Of a stretch of 64,000 nucleotides of DNA, positions 23,777 to 35,339 are shown piece by piece (the stretch's first letter is position 1; each line of letters begins with the position of its first letter). The notes under the pieces were generated by a model. That model made no database searches. It was not told where the DNA came from and saw nothing but the letters and a program-made list of their open reading frames with translations. Source of the DNA: Ulota crispa (lineage: Eukaryota; Streptophyta; Bryopsida; Orthotrichales; Orthotrichaceae); NCBI GenBank assembly GCA_963920765.1, contig OY987243.1, positions 26,221,419 to 26,285,418 of the forward strand, written 5' to 3'. The translations under genes and the position numbers were made by a program.

Positions 23777-23804
23777 TTAAAGCAAACGTTTGAAAAGTAT
23801 AGTT

Positions 23805-23888
23805 TGAGGGTATTTGTGCAACTTCTGAAAAACTAGGGGGCATTTGTACAAATACCACAAACTTCAGGGGTATCCATCAAATTCCCTT
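23805..23888. mobile_element. Right-end fragment of the GATGGATACCCC MITE family
   Basis: Reads GGTATTTGTGCAACTTC, then GGGGTATCCATCAAATTCCC, matching the right ends at 4140-4222 and 49975-50037. No left half is adjacent: the class C element ends 28 bp upstream. Confidence 0.65.
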
Positions 23889-24680
23889 ATACTAATAAGA
23901 TGGTGAAATCTTTGAAGTGTTTCATTAGACTGTTTTTATCCCAAACGAAAATTGTTATACAGAATTTGTTGACAATCGACAAGTATCAACATTAACATTT
24001 AGAGCTAGTTTGGCTTACATGCCATTTTTTTTAAGGTCAATGAGAAAAACCTCATCATCCACTTTCTTAAACTTCATGTGTCATGGTAATCATCTTATCA
24101 TTTGAATCTAATAGCCATAGAACAACTTTAGCAACCCAAAAACAAAAGAATAAATATTTACATGAAAATTGCAATTGTATAGAACTTGGTACAGTATTAG
24201 GTAATGATAAATTCTGTGTACATGGACCAAATATCAAATCTATCTTGGACAAAGTAGCAAAAATGTCTCAACAATTAAGTATTGCTATTGAATTTTGTCT
24301 AATGTAGTAGCAACAATTGCTAAAGAGAATATAAAAACTGTACAATATCTTTGTTTCTAAGCTTGAATGATGTCATCTTTAACGTAGGAAATGATGCCGA
24401 AATCCCCAAAAAATTTAAGAGCAAAGAAAAGCTTTATTTTTATTTAAGAAATTTTGAAATAAACGGACTAGCAGATTTAAATAGTTCAATTTTATTTTGC
24501 AAATTCAATTCTAAAATGACATGACAAGAATATGAAGTACTTACCAAAATTATCATTGCACTAAAGAAATAGTACTTTTTGCATAAAATAAGGTCAAGAT
24601 ATAGTAATATAACACCATCCACTAAACCTATTTCCAAACTCATTGGCATTCAAACGCATTGTATTTGTCACCCACACCCA
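23889..24680. other. Intergenic stretch
   Basis: No gene, repeat end or RNA gene recognised. Confidence 0.45.
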
Positions 24681-24684
24681 TTAA

Positions 24685-25401
24685 CCCCTAAAGGACCACT
24701 TGTCCCTACAGGGGACAAATGGGATTTTGGGCATGTACTTATGGCTAAACTACTTTGTGGAATTTTTTGAAACTTTTATGGAAGATGAGGAATTGAAAGA
24801 TTTGTGTGGGCATCTAGATTTTTTCTCATTCCGACATTTATTGAAGAAGTTAAAAATGGATTATGATCATTTTTGTTTGGTGGGTAGTCCAACAACTTCT
24901 TTAAATATTGTATTTTTTAAAATAAAAATTTGAGATTAGTTCTTTAGACTTATATATATGTGGGAAGCTTTGAACCATTCAATTCTAATTGATGAGATGA
25001 AAGTTATGAGAAGTTTTAGTTTGCGTGTAGGCATAGTTTTGAGATTTTCCACACCTACTTGCAAACTAAAACTTCTCATAACTTTCATCTCATCAATTAG
25101 AATTGAATGACTCAAAGCGTTTTACATGTGCATAAGTCTAAAGAACTAATCTCAAATTCTTATTTTAAAAAATACAATATTTAAAGAAGTTTTTGGACTA
25201 CCCACCAAACAAAAATTATCATAAATCCATTTTTAACTTCTTCAATAAATGTTGGAATGAGAAAAAATCTAGATGCCTACACAAATCCCTCAATTCCCCA
25301 TCTTCCATAAAATTTTCAAGAAATTCCACAAAGTAGTTTAGCCATAAGTACAACCCCAAAATCCCATTTATCCCCCGTAGGGACAAGTGGTCTTTTAGGA
25401 G
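24685..25401. mobile_element. TTAA-flanked palindromic element, class A (717 bp)
   Basis: TTAA lies at 24681-24684 and 25402-25405. Ends are CCCCTAAAGGACCACTTGTC and GACAAGTGGTCTTTTAGGAG. The whole element is a foldback: the two halves (to about 25035 and from about 25050) are reverse complements at roughly 90 percent, for instance ATGAGATGAAAGTTATGAGA against TCTCATAACTTTCATCTCAT around the centre. The sister copy is at 48882-49599 (718 bp). Confidence 0.85.
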
Positions 25402-25597
25402 TTAAGGTAGTCAGCTCGTAAACCAACCATCTAAGGGTTGAAACTGAATTTTGGAAGGTAAAACTTCTTGAAATAATTTTCAATAAATTTTACTAATTTA
25501 CTTGAAAGACAAGAGGAATTGTCATCTAACCCAAGCTTTTCATATGTTTTGGAGCTTTATGGAATTTGTTATGAAATCTTGAAGGGGAAAGGCCATA

Positions 25598-25710
25598 GGG
25601 CTCTAAAACCGCCCACCTCCTCAAATGTGCGTCACCTATACATTATTGAAAAGCTGTGAAAAACATGTACCAATTGCATACATTTGAGGAGGTGAGCAAT
25701 TTTAATGCCC
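25598..25710. mobile_element. TA-flanked MITE (113 bp)
   Basis: TA lies at 25596-25597 and 25711-25712. The inverted ends are GGGCTCTAAAACCGCCCACC and GGTGAGCAATTTTAATGCCC, continuing into CACCTCCTCAAATGTG and its complement. Stowaway-like in size and target. Confidence 0.65.
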
Positions 25711-25919
25711 TAATGGAGTTTGAGCCAACTACCTTATCTTGTTTGAGACAATTACTCTATTTAGACCGGTAAGCGGAGAAGATTTGAGAGCATGTTATTG
25801 GCTAGTTGGAGGATTTAGGCCGCTAGAGCATTCACACCAAAGCGGATTGTCACTTGAGAGAAATGCCATGTCATCCCTTTTCCCACCAAAACTGAAAGAG
25901 GAGCTCACTTGTAGCGGTA

Positions 25920-25957
25920 AAGATTTGGGGTCACCTCCCAAGGTGACCCCAAATCTT
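25920..25957. repeat. Perfect 17-bp inverted repeat with 4-bp loop
   Basis: AAGATTTGGGGTCACCT (25920-25936), loop CCCA, then the exact complement (25941-25957). It lies in a locally GC-richer block (25740-25990) of unknown nature. Confidence 0.8.
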
Positions 25958-26262
25958 GGCCGCCGGGCAAAACACTCCCTCTCACAAGAAGTGAGGTAAA
26001 GAAAAAATCATGTCAACTAATAACAGAAGGAATAAAAGTGCTTTTCCACCAGATGTCCTATGTGAAAACATGCATTAGACGGACAAATCCATGACAACAT
26101 GACAATCTTCCCTCCAAATTCAACCGAATGAAGCACCAGACAACAGCTTTTGACCAGTGGCACCAGATGTCCTAGTTTGAATCATGCCTTTTTTTTTAAA
26201 ATTTCTTTGATCATGGGACCAAAAAACACAAATATGGATGCAAATGTAGGTTGCAATCCATT

Positions 26263-26280
26263 GTTATGGGTGTTGCTACC
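26263..26280. mobile_element. Right-end fragment of a pogo-type MITE
   Basis: TTATGGGTGTTGCTACCC resembles the right end at 3488-3505 (TTATGGGTGTTCCTACCT). The Harbinger element starts five bases further on. Confidence 0.4.
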
Positions 26281-27370
26281 CTAATGGCCCCTTCGCACAT
26301 GCACCTTGACAGGAGCGGTTTTTGGATTTAGAACAGATCACTATTCAGCACTGGTTTTTATTTAAAGGTCTAGACCTAAAAGGGCCTTTGAGGTGGGTTT
26401 TTTAACTCTTTAAAACTGAGCGTTCACACCTGGCTTGATATTGGCAACCTGGGTTCCCGGTTACCCTGCCAGTGAGGCAAGAAGCCATGATGGTAGCGAC
26501 AGGTGTTCCCACCTTCTATTGCTGTTATCTAGAATTGAAGTTCTATCACGTTTGTAGTGTTGTTGCTTCGTTTGCTGTAGCTTGTTGTTGTTATCTCCAA
26601 TTCCTTTGCGCTCTTGTGTCACCGTCAATTTCTTTGCACTTCACACTTCTACTGGCATCCGTCAATTTTGTTGCGTTCCTCTGCTGCACTGTCGTATCAT
26701 TTCCACGAATTTGAGCCTGCAATCATGTGATTTTGGGCTTCCGCATTTGCGGTGCGGTGAAACGCAATAGTGCGAAGGCTTGACTATTGCTCTAAATTGT
26801 GAAGGAGCCGCAATCTGTGGAGAAGTGCGTGTCATTGAGGGGAAGTCCGGGGCCTTCTGCTCTATCGGTTTAGGGTTACCGTATTGTGGTATTGAATTTT
26901 GCTAATTGACGGAGAATTCCTTGTTGACGAGTTTGGCCCATCTCCTAAGTTCCTACGATTTAACCTTCTCCACGGTGGTTTAGGGTTAAGGTATACCTTG
27001 TGACATCCGCTATCATTTCTTGTTCATCGGATTGGCTCTTCAAATGTAGTTTCCCTTCTACAACATGTATTGCACATTCTCAAAAAGGGTTCCCCATCTG
27101 TTTTGCTGATGTACTGAGCTTGCAGGAGCGGCTGCCATGGACAGCTCCCCCAACTCAAACCTGTCGATTGCACTAGTATTGTGGGTACTCGTCCAGGTAT
27201 TGGGAACTGACCATACTGATGCTGTGCCATCTCCGATCGTGGAAGAGGAAGACCAGGACATGGCTCCAATGGACAATATTCTTGATGCTCTTTGGTAGCC
27301 GATGGCAGATCCGCTATCTCAGATGGAGTGGGAGCTCCATTCATTCTGACTTTGCACATCCTTGTTTGTT

Positions 27371-28510
27371 ATGGAGGAGGAGTTGGGGTTCTAGGTGAAG
27401 CCTAGGTCTACTGCTTGGTTCTCCATATTTGTCATGGAGGAATACAACAACACGTTATGGTTCAAAATGTTTCGAATGCGAAAGTTAAGTGTCTACCGGC
27501 TTGCTCATTTGTTGTCTCCCCATGTGCAAAGGCAAAACACAAAGTATTGCCAATCTGTCCCGGTTATTGTTCGCATGGCATGCGCATTGTTTAAACTGAT
27601 GCATGGAGCGACTTTCTTGACGTGCTGTGAGCTGTTTGCAATTGGAAAGAGCACACTTTGCAGGGTGCTTTGGGACGTCATCTACGCAATCAACGCCACT
27701 CTTTGCCACCACATCACTTGGCCGACGGGTGATACGCTTTGTTTAATAGAGCAAAAGTTTTCAGATTTGTGTGGTTTACCATGCATTGTTGGGGCCATTG
27801 ACGAGACCCATATTGCAATTGCCAAACCCAAGCATTGTCCCGCAGACTACTACTATTTTAAATTTGGCGGGTGCACGCTAAATTGTCAGGCTGTGGTAGA
27901 TAGCGATAAGAAGTTCACAAATTTATATCTTGGCATGCCAGGATCTACCAATGACTTAAGAGTATTGCAAAGATCAACCCTTTATCACTTGGGTTTACAT
28001 GGAAACTTATTCAACAACCACGTAGGTCCAGATGGAATCACGCCATACTTACTCGGTGATTCTAGGTACCCTTCACTGCCGTGGTTAATGGTTCCTCATA
28101 GGAACAATGTCAGGCATTCTTTGGCAAAAGTATTGTTCAACATGAGACTTTGTAAAGGGAGGTGTGTGGTGAAGAACGCGTTCGGCATCCTCAAGCAAAC
28201 ATTTAGGGAGTTGTTGTCAAAGACTGAATTAAATGTTGTTTTCCTTCCAGATGTCATTTTATGTTGTGCACTTTTGCATAATGTGTTTTTAGGGCAACCT
28301 TATGAAGATGTTGAGATTCTATTTGGCGTTCTAGCAAGACAGAGGTTACAAGCTAGTCTAGTTCAAGATGAAGGACTTGTGGAAGATGATGGTGTTGAAG
28401 GGAACGACCTCGGCAAGGCGGTACCACTAATCCCTGCTACAGCTGCAGGTATTGCTAAGCGGCAAATGTTGGGCATGCGACTCACAAATGAGAGGCCGTG
28501 GGCTTCATAG
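27371..28510 (+). pseudogene. PIF/Harbinger transposase, nonsense codon and mutated catalytic Glu
   Basis: The long open part encodes the DDE_Tnp_4 (HARBI1-type) domain: HGATFLTCCELFAIGKST (helix-turn-helix-like), GAIDETHIAIAKPKH, GMPGSTNDLRVL, LGDSRYPSLPWLMVPH and KNAFGILKQTFREL. In-frame coding begins upstream at ATG 27371 (MEEELGF), then a TAG at 27392-27394 stands where relatives have the Trp of WVKPRST. The next ATG is 27434, giving 358 residues. The catalytic triad should be Asp in GAID, a second Asp, then Glu in VENAFG. Here codon 28172-28174 is AAG, so that Glu is Lys, one transition from GAG. The enzyme is therefore probably inactive even if made. Two independent lesions mark it as decaying. 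Confidence 0.8.
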
Positions 28511-28999
28511 ACATAAGGTACGAGACTCATCACTGCCATTATGTCGTGCAAGTTTGCATATCATACCAATGATTTTTATTTTTTTTTACATTGGAATGAA
28601 TTTCTGTATTACTTCCATTCAATTCAATCTCATACAAGATTCTTCAACTGAGTCGTTCCCTACAAATTAACAGGTATAGGGATGGAGGTGGGTGAACCTC
28701 TTCAGCATCCATGTCATGCTCCTTGGATGCTTAAACTCACTCTCTCCCACCTGAAACCTCTAACTACCCCCTCCACTATCATGCAGGTACGTACAGTTGC
28801 CGCAGATGTGATGACTGCTGCAGTCACGGGAGTGGAGCTCAGGAATAAGCTACTACTTAATTGTAGTCTTGCGCGCCATTTCCCCCTCCAACATTGCTGC
28901 TATCTTCGCCAAATTCTCTGTCTTTGTTGTTGCCGTTGGACCTGTTCGGAGGAGGTCTTCCATTGACATCGTTCACTTGTCCACAGTTGTCGTAGTGCA

Positions 29000-30563
29000 T
29001 TAGCATTGGGGTGGTGTAGTTAGATGCCTGCATAGCATGGCATGGTTGGTCTCCTTCTGCCGAATGCTGCCCGATTGTTGCTCCATAGGATCCAATCGGC
29101 ATGGACCATTTGCTTTGGTTCTCTGTACCTCTAGCATGTTCTCCTTGTCTTCCATTGGAGTGTTGTTCTTGTTCAACCACAATCCCTCCTCCATTTTCTC
29201 TTTTCCACGTTGAGCAGTTCTAGCACGCAAGGGTTCTAGTGAACCCTCGCTCCTTCTGTGCTGTGGCCTTGACTCTGGTGAAGTAGGCCTCTGCCGCATG
29301 CTGTTCCCTCCAAAGCTGTTGTTGAAAACACTAGAAAGAGAGGACAAGCAATTCACAATTTCAGCTTGTTTGTTTATGGCCAATATTGTATTCATGTTTA
29401 CTGATACTGCATTAGCATTGAGACGTTTGTCTCTTTGACACATGAACGCCAAGTTGTCCTGGAACAACCGCTGGTGAGTGTCCATCTTTCGCTGCTCCAT
29501 CTCCAAGTTTGCACGTGCTATTTCTTGCATCTGTTTAGCCAAGGCATCCCCAACAGCTTTGGTAGCCTTGGCGATTACTGAGTACCCAGTGACAAATTTT
29601 TTTGCTTCACCCTAGTGCTTCCACTTTGCCGCTCCAATGGGTAGGACAAAGTTTCTGATGAACTTATGAAGTGTGGAGTAACGCTAGAGGGGATGGTGCT
29701 GCCAAGTCTAACTGTGGGCGTCCCTGTAGGGTTGGAGGGGCTTACAATAGGTGCGAGGGTCAAAGAGGAACTCAGTGGCGGGGATGTGGAGCTACTAGGA
29801 GATACGGGTGGCATACCATCGGAGTACCTTCATCTCCAAACCCACTGAGTTGTTGAAGTGACTCATCAGCGGCAACGTACATGGTATCGTGCAAACCTCC
29901 CTCTTCAGCAATCAAATTGAGCCTAAAATTCTTGTTAGTCGGTGCAAACAAGTCTATGTGACGCAGGGGTTGAACTTGGGCACGAGTCGAGAACCAGCCA
30001 TGGATTGCTGCATAAATTTCCTGAGGTAAATGCTTTGGTAATCCTTCCAGCTTGCGCTCAGCAGCACTCAAGGTCCAGTAGTCGAGGGCATTCGTACCTG
30101 TCCTACTCAAATAGTCAAAGATCCTCTTATACTCTGCCAATATCAAGTTCCACTTGGCTTTGCAAGAGTGTCCATCTCGTACACAAGGTGAATGATTGGC
30201 ACGCACTAACTCCTCTAAAATGAGATTCCACTTCATGTTCTCTATTGTCATCAAGTCCTAGCCGTCGATGGTATCTATCTCTTGCAAGAACTGCTCCTTC
30301 TTTGCTGTAATCATCGTTAGAACCTCCAGTAGCACCCAATTAGGGCATCTATCCTTCTTTGGCCTTTTGTTGCTACTACTAATGTGCTCTGTTGTGGTAG
30401 GAGGGGCTGGTGCATTGCTGGTATTGGGTAGGATTTGGGCGGCTGCTGGGCTTCCCAAATGTGGAGCATGAGATGGTCCAACATTATTGAAAGACACCGT
30501 GTGCCCAGTCTGATATGGTCCGGCGTTGTTGAGGGGCACACCCTGTCCACCTCGGGAGGGCAT
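29000..30563 (-). pseudogene. Harbinger ORF2 (Myb/SANT-like DNA-binding protein), broken
   Basis: Reading from 30563 downwards: a Pro/Asn-rich leader, then NWVLLEVLTMITAKKEQFL, the start of the Myb/SANT-like helices. A TAG at 30260-30258 interrupts the frame inside a DG-R-D type motif. The same frame resumes with MKWNLILEELVRANHSP, CVRDGHSCKAKWNLILAEYK and LSRTGTNALDYWTLS. It then shifts frame near 29775-29815 into a Ser/Pro-rich stretch, and again near 29545-29575 into a coiled-coil-like tail (MQEIARANLEMEQRKMDTHQ). ORF2 proteins of this superfamily help bring the transposase to the TIRs. At least one nonsense and two frame changes are seen. Confidence 0.75.
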
Positions 30564-32038
30564 CAGTACAAACCGTTGAGCGTTGAAATGAACCCTACCA
30601 ACTGCCGATGGTCATTGAAGTGCAATTGCAATGGGTATATTAGCTGCAAAGGTCATGCACAGAAAAGAATGTTAGAATGTGGAGTTCCTTTAGGGCATTG
30701 ATACAACAGGTACACACACCATACTCAATGCCTAAACCCTAAAATTGAAAGCTAAACCCATTTTCATAGAAGCATCAAAGCACTCATTTGTTTTGTGCAG
30801 GTCCATGTTTTAAATGGTATGCTACATGCTTGCATAAACCAACAGCTAGAGGCACATTCCAAAACCTCTCTTCAAGGTGCGATCGTTAAGCATTAAGCTC
30901 TGAACTCAATTCATGTCATTTTGTTTTCTCGAACTGGAATTGCATACAATGCCGAACTCTTAAAAAAAAATGATTGTAGATACTGCAACTATGGCTGACT
31001 GTAACACACAATACTAAACGATTGTAGCATGGTGTTTTTGGAATGTGAGTTTTGAATCTGAATGCTTGGTCATGGGAAGGAACTCACCATTTGTACTGGT
31101 GGCAAGAGGCTGGAAAGGGCTAGCATTTGGCTGAATGGGGGAGTTGTACCCTCCTGGACTGAAGTGACTGTCCATCGTGTAGGTGCTGGCTGATCCTGTA
31201 GGTCAGCAACAACATTAACCCATGATTTAGTCCAAAATGACACCAACTGTTTTTGCCATCGCTTGTATAGCTTCACTTTGTATTCTAGAATGGAGACATG
31301 GAACTTGGAAACATAATGCAGTAACTCTTGTTTTACAAACTCATGCTCTACTCATTTTGTTCTTTTGTACTTCCCTGTTAGACTGGTGATGTATATGCTT
31401 GGACTCAAAATTTGTATTGACACAGCAGCTCATCACTGACATCACATCACAACAAAGCAAAGAACTGCAAAAAAAGAATGTGCAACAGAAGAAAACCCGA
31501 AATGCAAAGGAGGGGACTGAATAACAAAACATCAAGAATGTAGATCAAAACCCTCGTGAAGGAGGGGCTAATTTGGATGTACAAGTGATCAGGAATTGTG
31601 AGGGGAATGTAGGAGTTTAGTGTAGTTTATTGAGAATATTGCAAACTTCTATAGGAGCCACATTAGTGAGGCTACCGCATAGACAGTGTAAGCTGTGGCA
31701 GCAAACCACGGCTGGAGCTGCACTAATTTTAGAGTGCACCATTGTTTCATAATCAACCATACCAAGCATGAATACTAAAAAACGCTCTTACTTCCCCAAT
31801 ATTCTCTGAAATGTCCATCTCATACAAGATTTTATGGTGCACCAAGTTTGCAAACTTTCCCAAAAAATTTGGGAATTTATCTTCACTTTATTCTAACTAC
31901 CGCTTTTTAAACACTTGGCGCCAACCTGCCACCTCACCTCGGGCCCTAAAAGCCCTCACATGTGGGAACAGATGCCTCATAAAATAACCAATAACCAGTC
32001 CTTCCACTTGCATAAGTGCAAATGCAAATGGACCTTAA

Positions 32039-32171
32039 GGGTATGTTCACACTTAATGCTAAAAATGGTGGTAACTAAAGATAATTAGATGCATTTGAAC
32101 ACATTTGGACACACTTTTAGAATGCATTCATATTGCTAATACCCCACATAACACCAAGTGTGAACATACCC
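32039..32171. mobile_element. MITE with GGGTATGTTCACACTT ends (133 bp)
   Basis: GGGTATGTTCACACTTAATG at the left and CCAAGTGTGAACATACCC at the right are inverted over 16 bases; inner parts are also complementary (GCATTTGAACACATTTG region). The GGG start and size recall Tourist-like MITEs. It abuts the right side of the Harbinger element, so target duplication is unclear. Confidence 0.6.
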
Positions 32172-33054
32172 TTCGATGTTACTGATAATTTTTTAGCTTA
32201 AAAACTATAATAAGTAGGCCATTCTCTGGAGACAAGGAACTTTCTCTTACACACCGAAGCAAATGTCACATTCCCGTGTGCCATCATTCCATCCATCTAA
32301 AAACTTCAGATTCATCAAATGCAAGACCATAATCAAACAGTAAGATACTACTCCTTAGCAGAAATACTAATTTTCCAATCTTACACTCTTAACAGAATAT
32401 ATTTAAAAACTCTTCAGGATCAACAAATCCATGTCTCAGTTTCACTAGATCATACGTACTGGACTCTTCCAAGTCAACAGCCATTTTTTAACTACACATA
32501 TGAAACTTGAGCAGTTGCGTGATTCCAAGATCTAAAATCACACTAAATTGACCCCACCTTCTAACAGCAAAGGAAATGAGTTCAAGCTAAGACAACAGAA
32601 TACAACGAGAGAGAATCCCCTCAAAAAGAAGCGCGGGGGGAAAGACCATAAACGTAAGTTATCCAAATAGTGCATGCCTAAGAAGAGGGAAAAAACTGCG
32701 TATTAAAAATATAAAACGCCACAAGAAAGAGAGGTCTAAGTTTCCAGTTAAAAAGATAGATTATTGATCCATTGAACAGGAAACAAATGTCATCTTCAAA
32801 CTCGATGCAACTCGGCTTGAAACACAGATTTTCTAATGTCAATAAATAAAAAAAGGCTTTCTCTCCATCCCCTCAAATCCCCTTTCAGATCGTATAAAAC
32901 TCACCAGCTTTACTTTTTTTCCCACTACCCTGAGAGAGATTCAAATATGCTGACTCAATGCTTCGAAGTTACGACTAAGGTATATTAAATCAAACATATT
33001 ACCCAATCTCTTGTTACCTACGGGTATCAATCAAGTCCGCCTTCCAGCCGGATG
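32172..33054. other. 3' flank of the PP2C gene
   Basis: Presumed 3' UTR and spacer of the minus-strand PP2C gene. No other gene seen. Confidence 0.5.
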
Positions 33055-35308
33055 CTATCTGTGCTTGGGAGATTTCAAGTCTACCACCACAACACTAATA
33101 TTATCACTACTACCTTTCGCTAAGGCCAGTTTCACGAGCAGCGCTGCTGCTTGTGCGGCTGGTGAATCATCGTCAGTGCCAGCAGACCCGTCCGCTGGTG
33201 GCGGATGACCACTCCGCCTAGAATTGAGAGCTTTGCGGGCAATGTCACAAACAACCTCGTTTGACATGACATCCCATAGTCCATCGCTAGCTAAAACAAG
33301 GCACTCATCGTCTTTCGCACGTTTGAGGCACTTTATTTCAGGATCCGCAATGACGTATGGCTTCAAATATCGGTCACCTGTAAAAGACAATGATGCAAGA
33401 TCAGCGTAAAAGCAAAACAACTGAAGTCAAAGCCGAAGAAGAATTTTTCAAAACATCTTACGGTATGTGGCACGTATTCAACCTCCACTATCAATGCCAC
33501 CACGTACCTATAGCCCTAGACATTGCCAGCACACCGAGGACACGATAACCGTTCCAATAAATAACACGGCCACCTGCAGCCTCTACGCGAGCCATCTCAT
33601 CTTCTCGCTCTGGCTGCAGATCCAAAGCGATGCACGTTAACAATCAGCAGGTGAGGTGCGCGAAGCATAAATCAGTCTTCGAATTTTTATAAAGCTAAGA
33701 TTACTAAGGGATTCTGAACAAGGGCATTACCTTGTGGTCGACTGAAAGAGGAATGGCAACTCCACCGCGAGACAAGACAGCTCGCGAATCTCCACAATTT
33801 CCAATAATTATTTGACACGCACCCACAATTGCTATAATAGCAGTTGTCCCCACGGTCTCCGGGGCAATAGGCTCGGGACAGCATCTGGAACTCTCACTGG
33901 CTGAACACTCACCTTCCTCCAGGCAAAAACCTCCCACTTCAGCGTCCATTTTCTTGAAGCACTGAGTCATGGCAGTTAACCACTTGGACTCCCAATCATC
34001 CGCATTCTGGTCTACGTTCTGACCTTTCACAAAACAGGACTCGACTTCCTCCGCTAACGACTTATGCAATCGATCTGCACAAAAATTCGCAACCTGCAAA
34101 AACAACGGCCTCATTAGAAATACGATTTCACACGTAACAACAACTATTTGAAGGTGCTGAACCAACAATACAGCAAATGTATATCTCTTATATTATAGTG
34201 CAATAAAACCTATTAGGTCTGGCCTTCGAAAACAGTATTCGGGATTAGCGTACATACTTATCAAACTAACTTCAGCAAACAAGCCGGTCATGCAAATTAG
34301 TGAGCTTCTACGAGACTCTGAATAGATAGGTTAAACAGATGAGGGAAAATATTTATTCTCATATCTGGAAAGAAAAAACACAATCAAATCAACTTGCATA
34401 GCATTGCTCTAAAAACTCGAACTTCGATAGCAATAATGTTTCGAAGAGAGCATGAGTAATTCATCGTAAATACCGACATACGTGCACATATAAGGCTTTC
34501 AAAATTAATGCCTACCTATTATTGAAGGAGCACGTAATATATTCAAACGACCTCCTCACCATAAAAACTTCAGAACTACAAACGAGCTAATAAAACATAC
34601 ATACAACCTTCTAAGAGACACATGAGCATCAAATTCGAGCCCATACAAAAAAATAATCCTAAACGTGCAAATGAACACAACCACCAACCTGTGATCCCCC
34701 ATGCCCATCGTAAACTCCAAAATAGTGTAAAGGAGCAGCTTTTAATCCTGCGGCATCACATCCTCCCACTTCGTTGCAGGGCAACACCACAAAAGAATCC
34801 TTCGACACGACCGCATCCTCCATTTCTCGTCTCCTACCGCACAGGCTTACCATGCCATGTGACGGGCAATCGCTGCTAGCAAAACAAATAGCGGGTACAC
34901 CAGGTCCCCCAGCAGGACCATCATTCACCACAACACTAGATTCTGGAATACTTTCTTTGTTGTTTCCAGACGGTTGGGAATGTTCACCCGCAGGCACGGT
35001 GTCCGAAAATTGATTATCGACATGACCAGTCGTTACAGTCTCAGTGGAAGACATGTCTGCAATCTCACTGTTCTCTTCAGGCCCTACTGATGTTACAACC
35101 ATGGGCGATTCCTCTTGCGCTGCTGCTGCTGCTCTCGTCGGAATTATCCCTTCTTTGGAAGACTCTTTTTGTTGTGACACTACCACAGTCTCGTCCCCCA
35201 AGGTACTCTGAAACCCTCCACCAACTGAAGTCAAAGAAGAGCTCACATCTGACTCCTCAACGATGTTTTGAGCGCTGCCGCTACTGCCTGCACTGCTCAT
35301 TCTGTCAA

Positions 35309-35339
<31 letters not shown>

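Larger units (their letters stand above)
26285..32035. mobile_element. Decayed PIF/Harbinger DNA transposon (about 5.75 kb)
   Basis: It carries both genes typical of the superfamily: a DDE transposase (27395-28510, plus) and a Myb/SANT-like ORF2 (minus, broken). Proposed ends are TGGCCCCTTCGCACATGCAC and, on the other strand, AGGTCCATTTGCATTTGCAC, 14 of 20 matching. TAA follows and precedes them (26282-26284 and 32036-32038), and PIF/Harbinger duplicates TWA trinucleotides. Both genes carry nonsense changes, so it cannot move on its own. The exact ends are my proposal. Confidence 0.65.
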
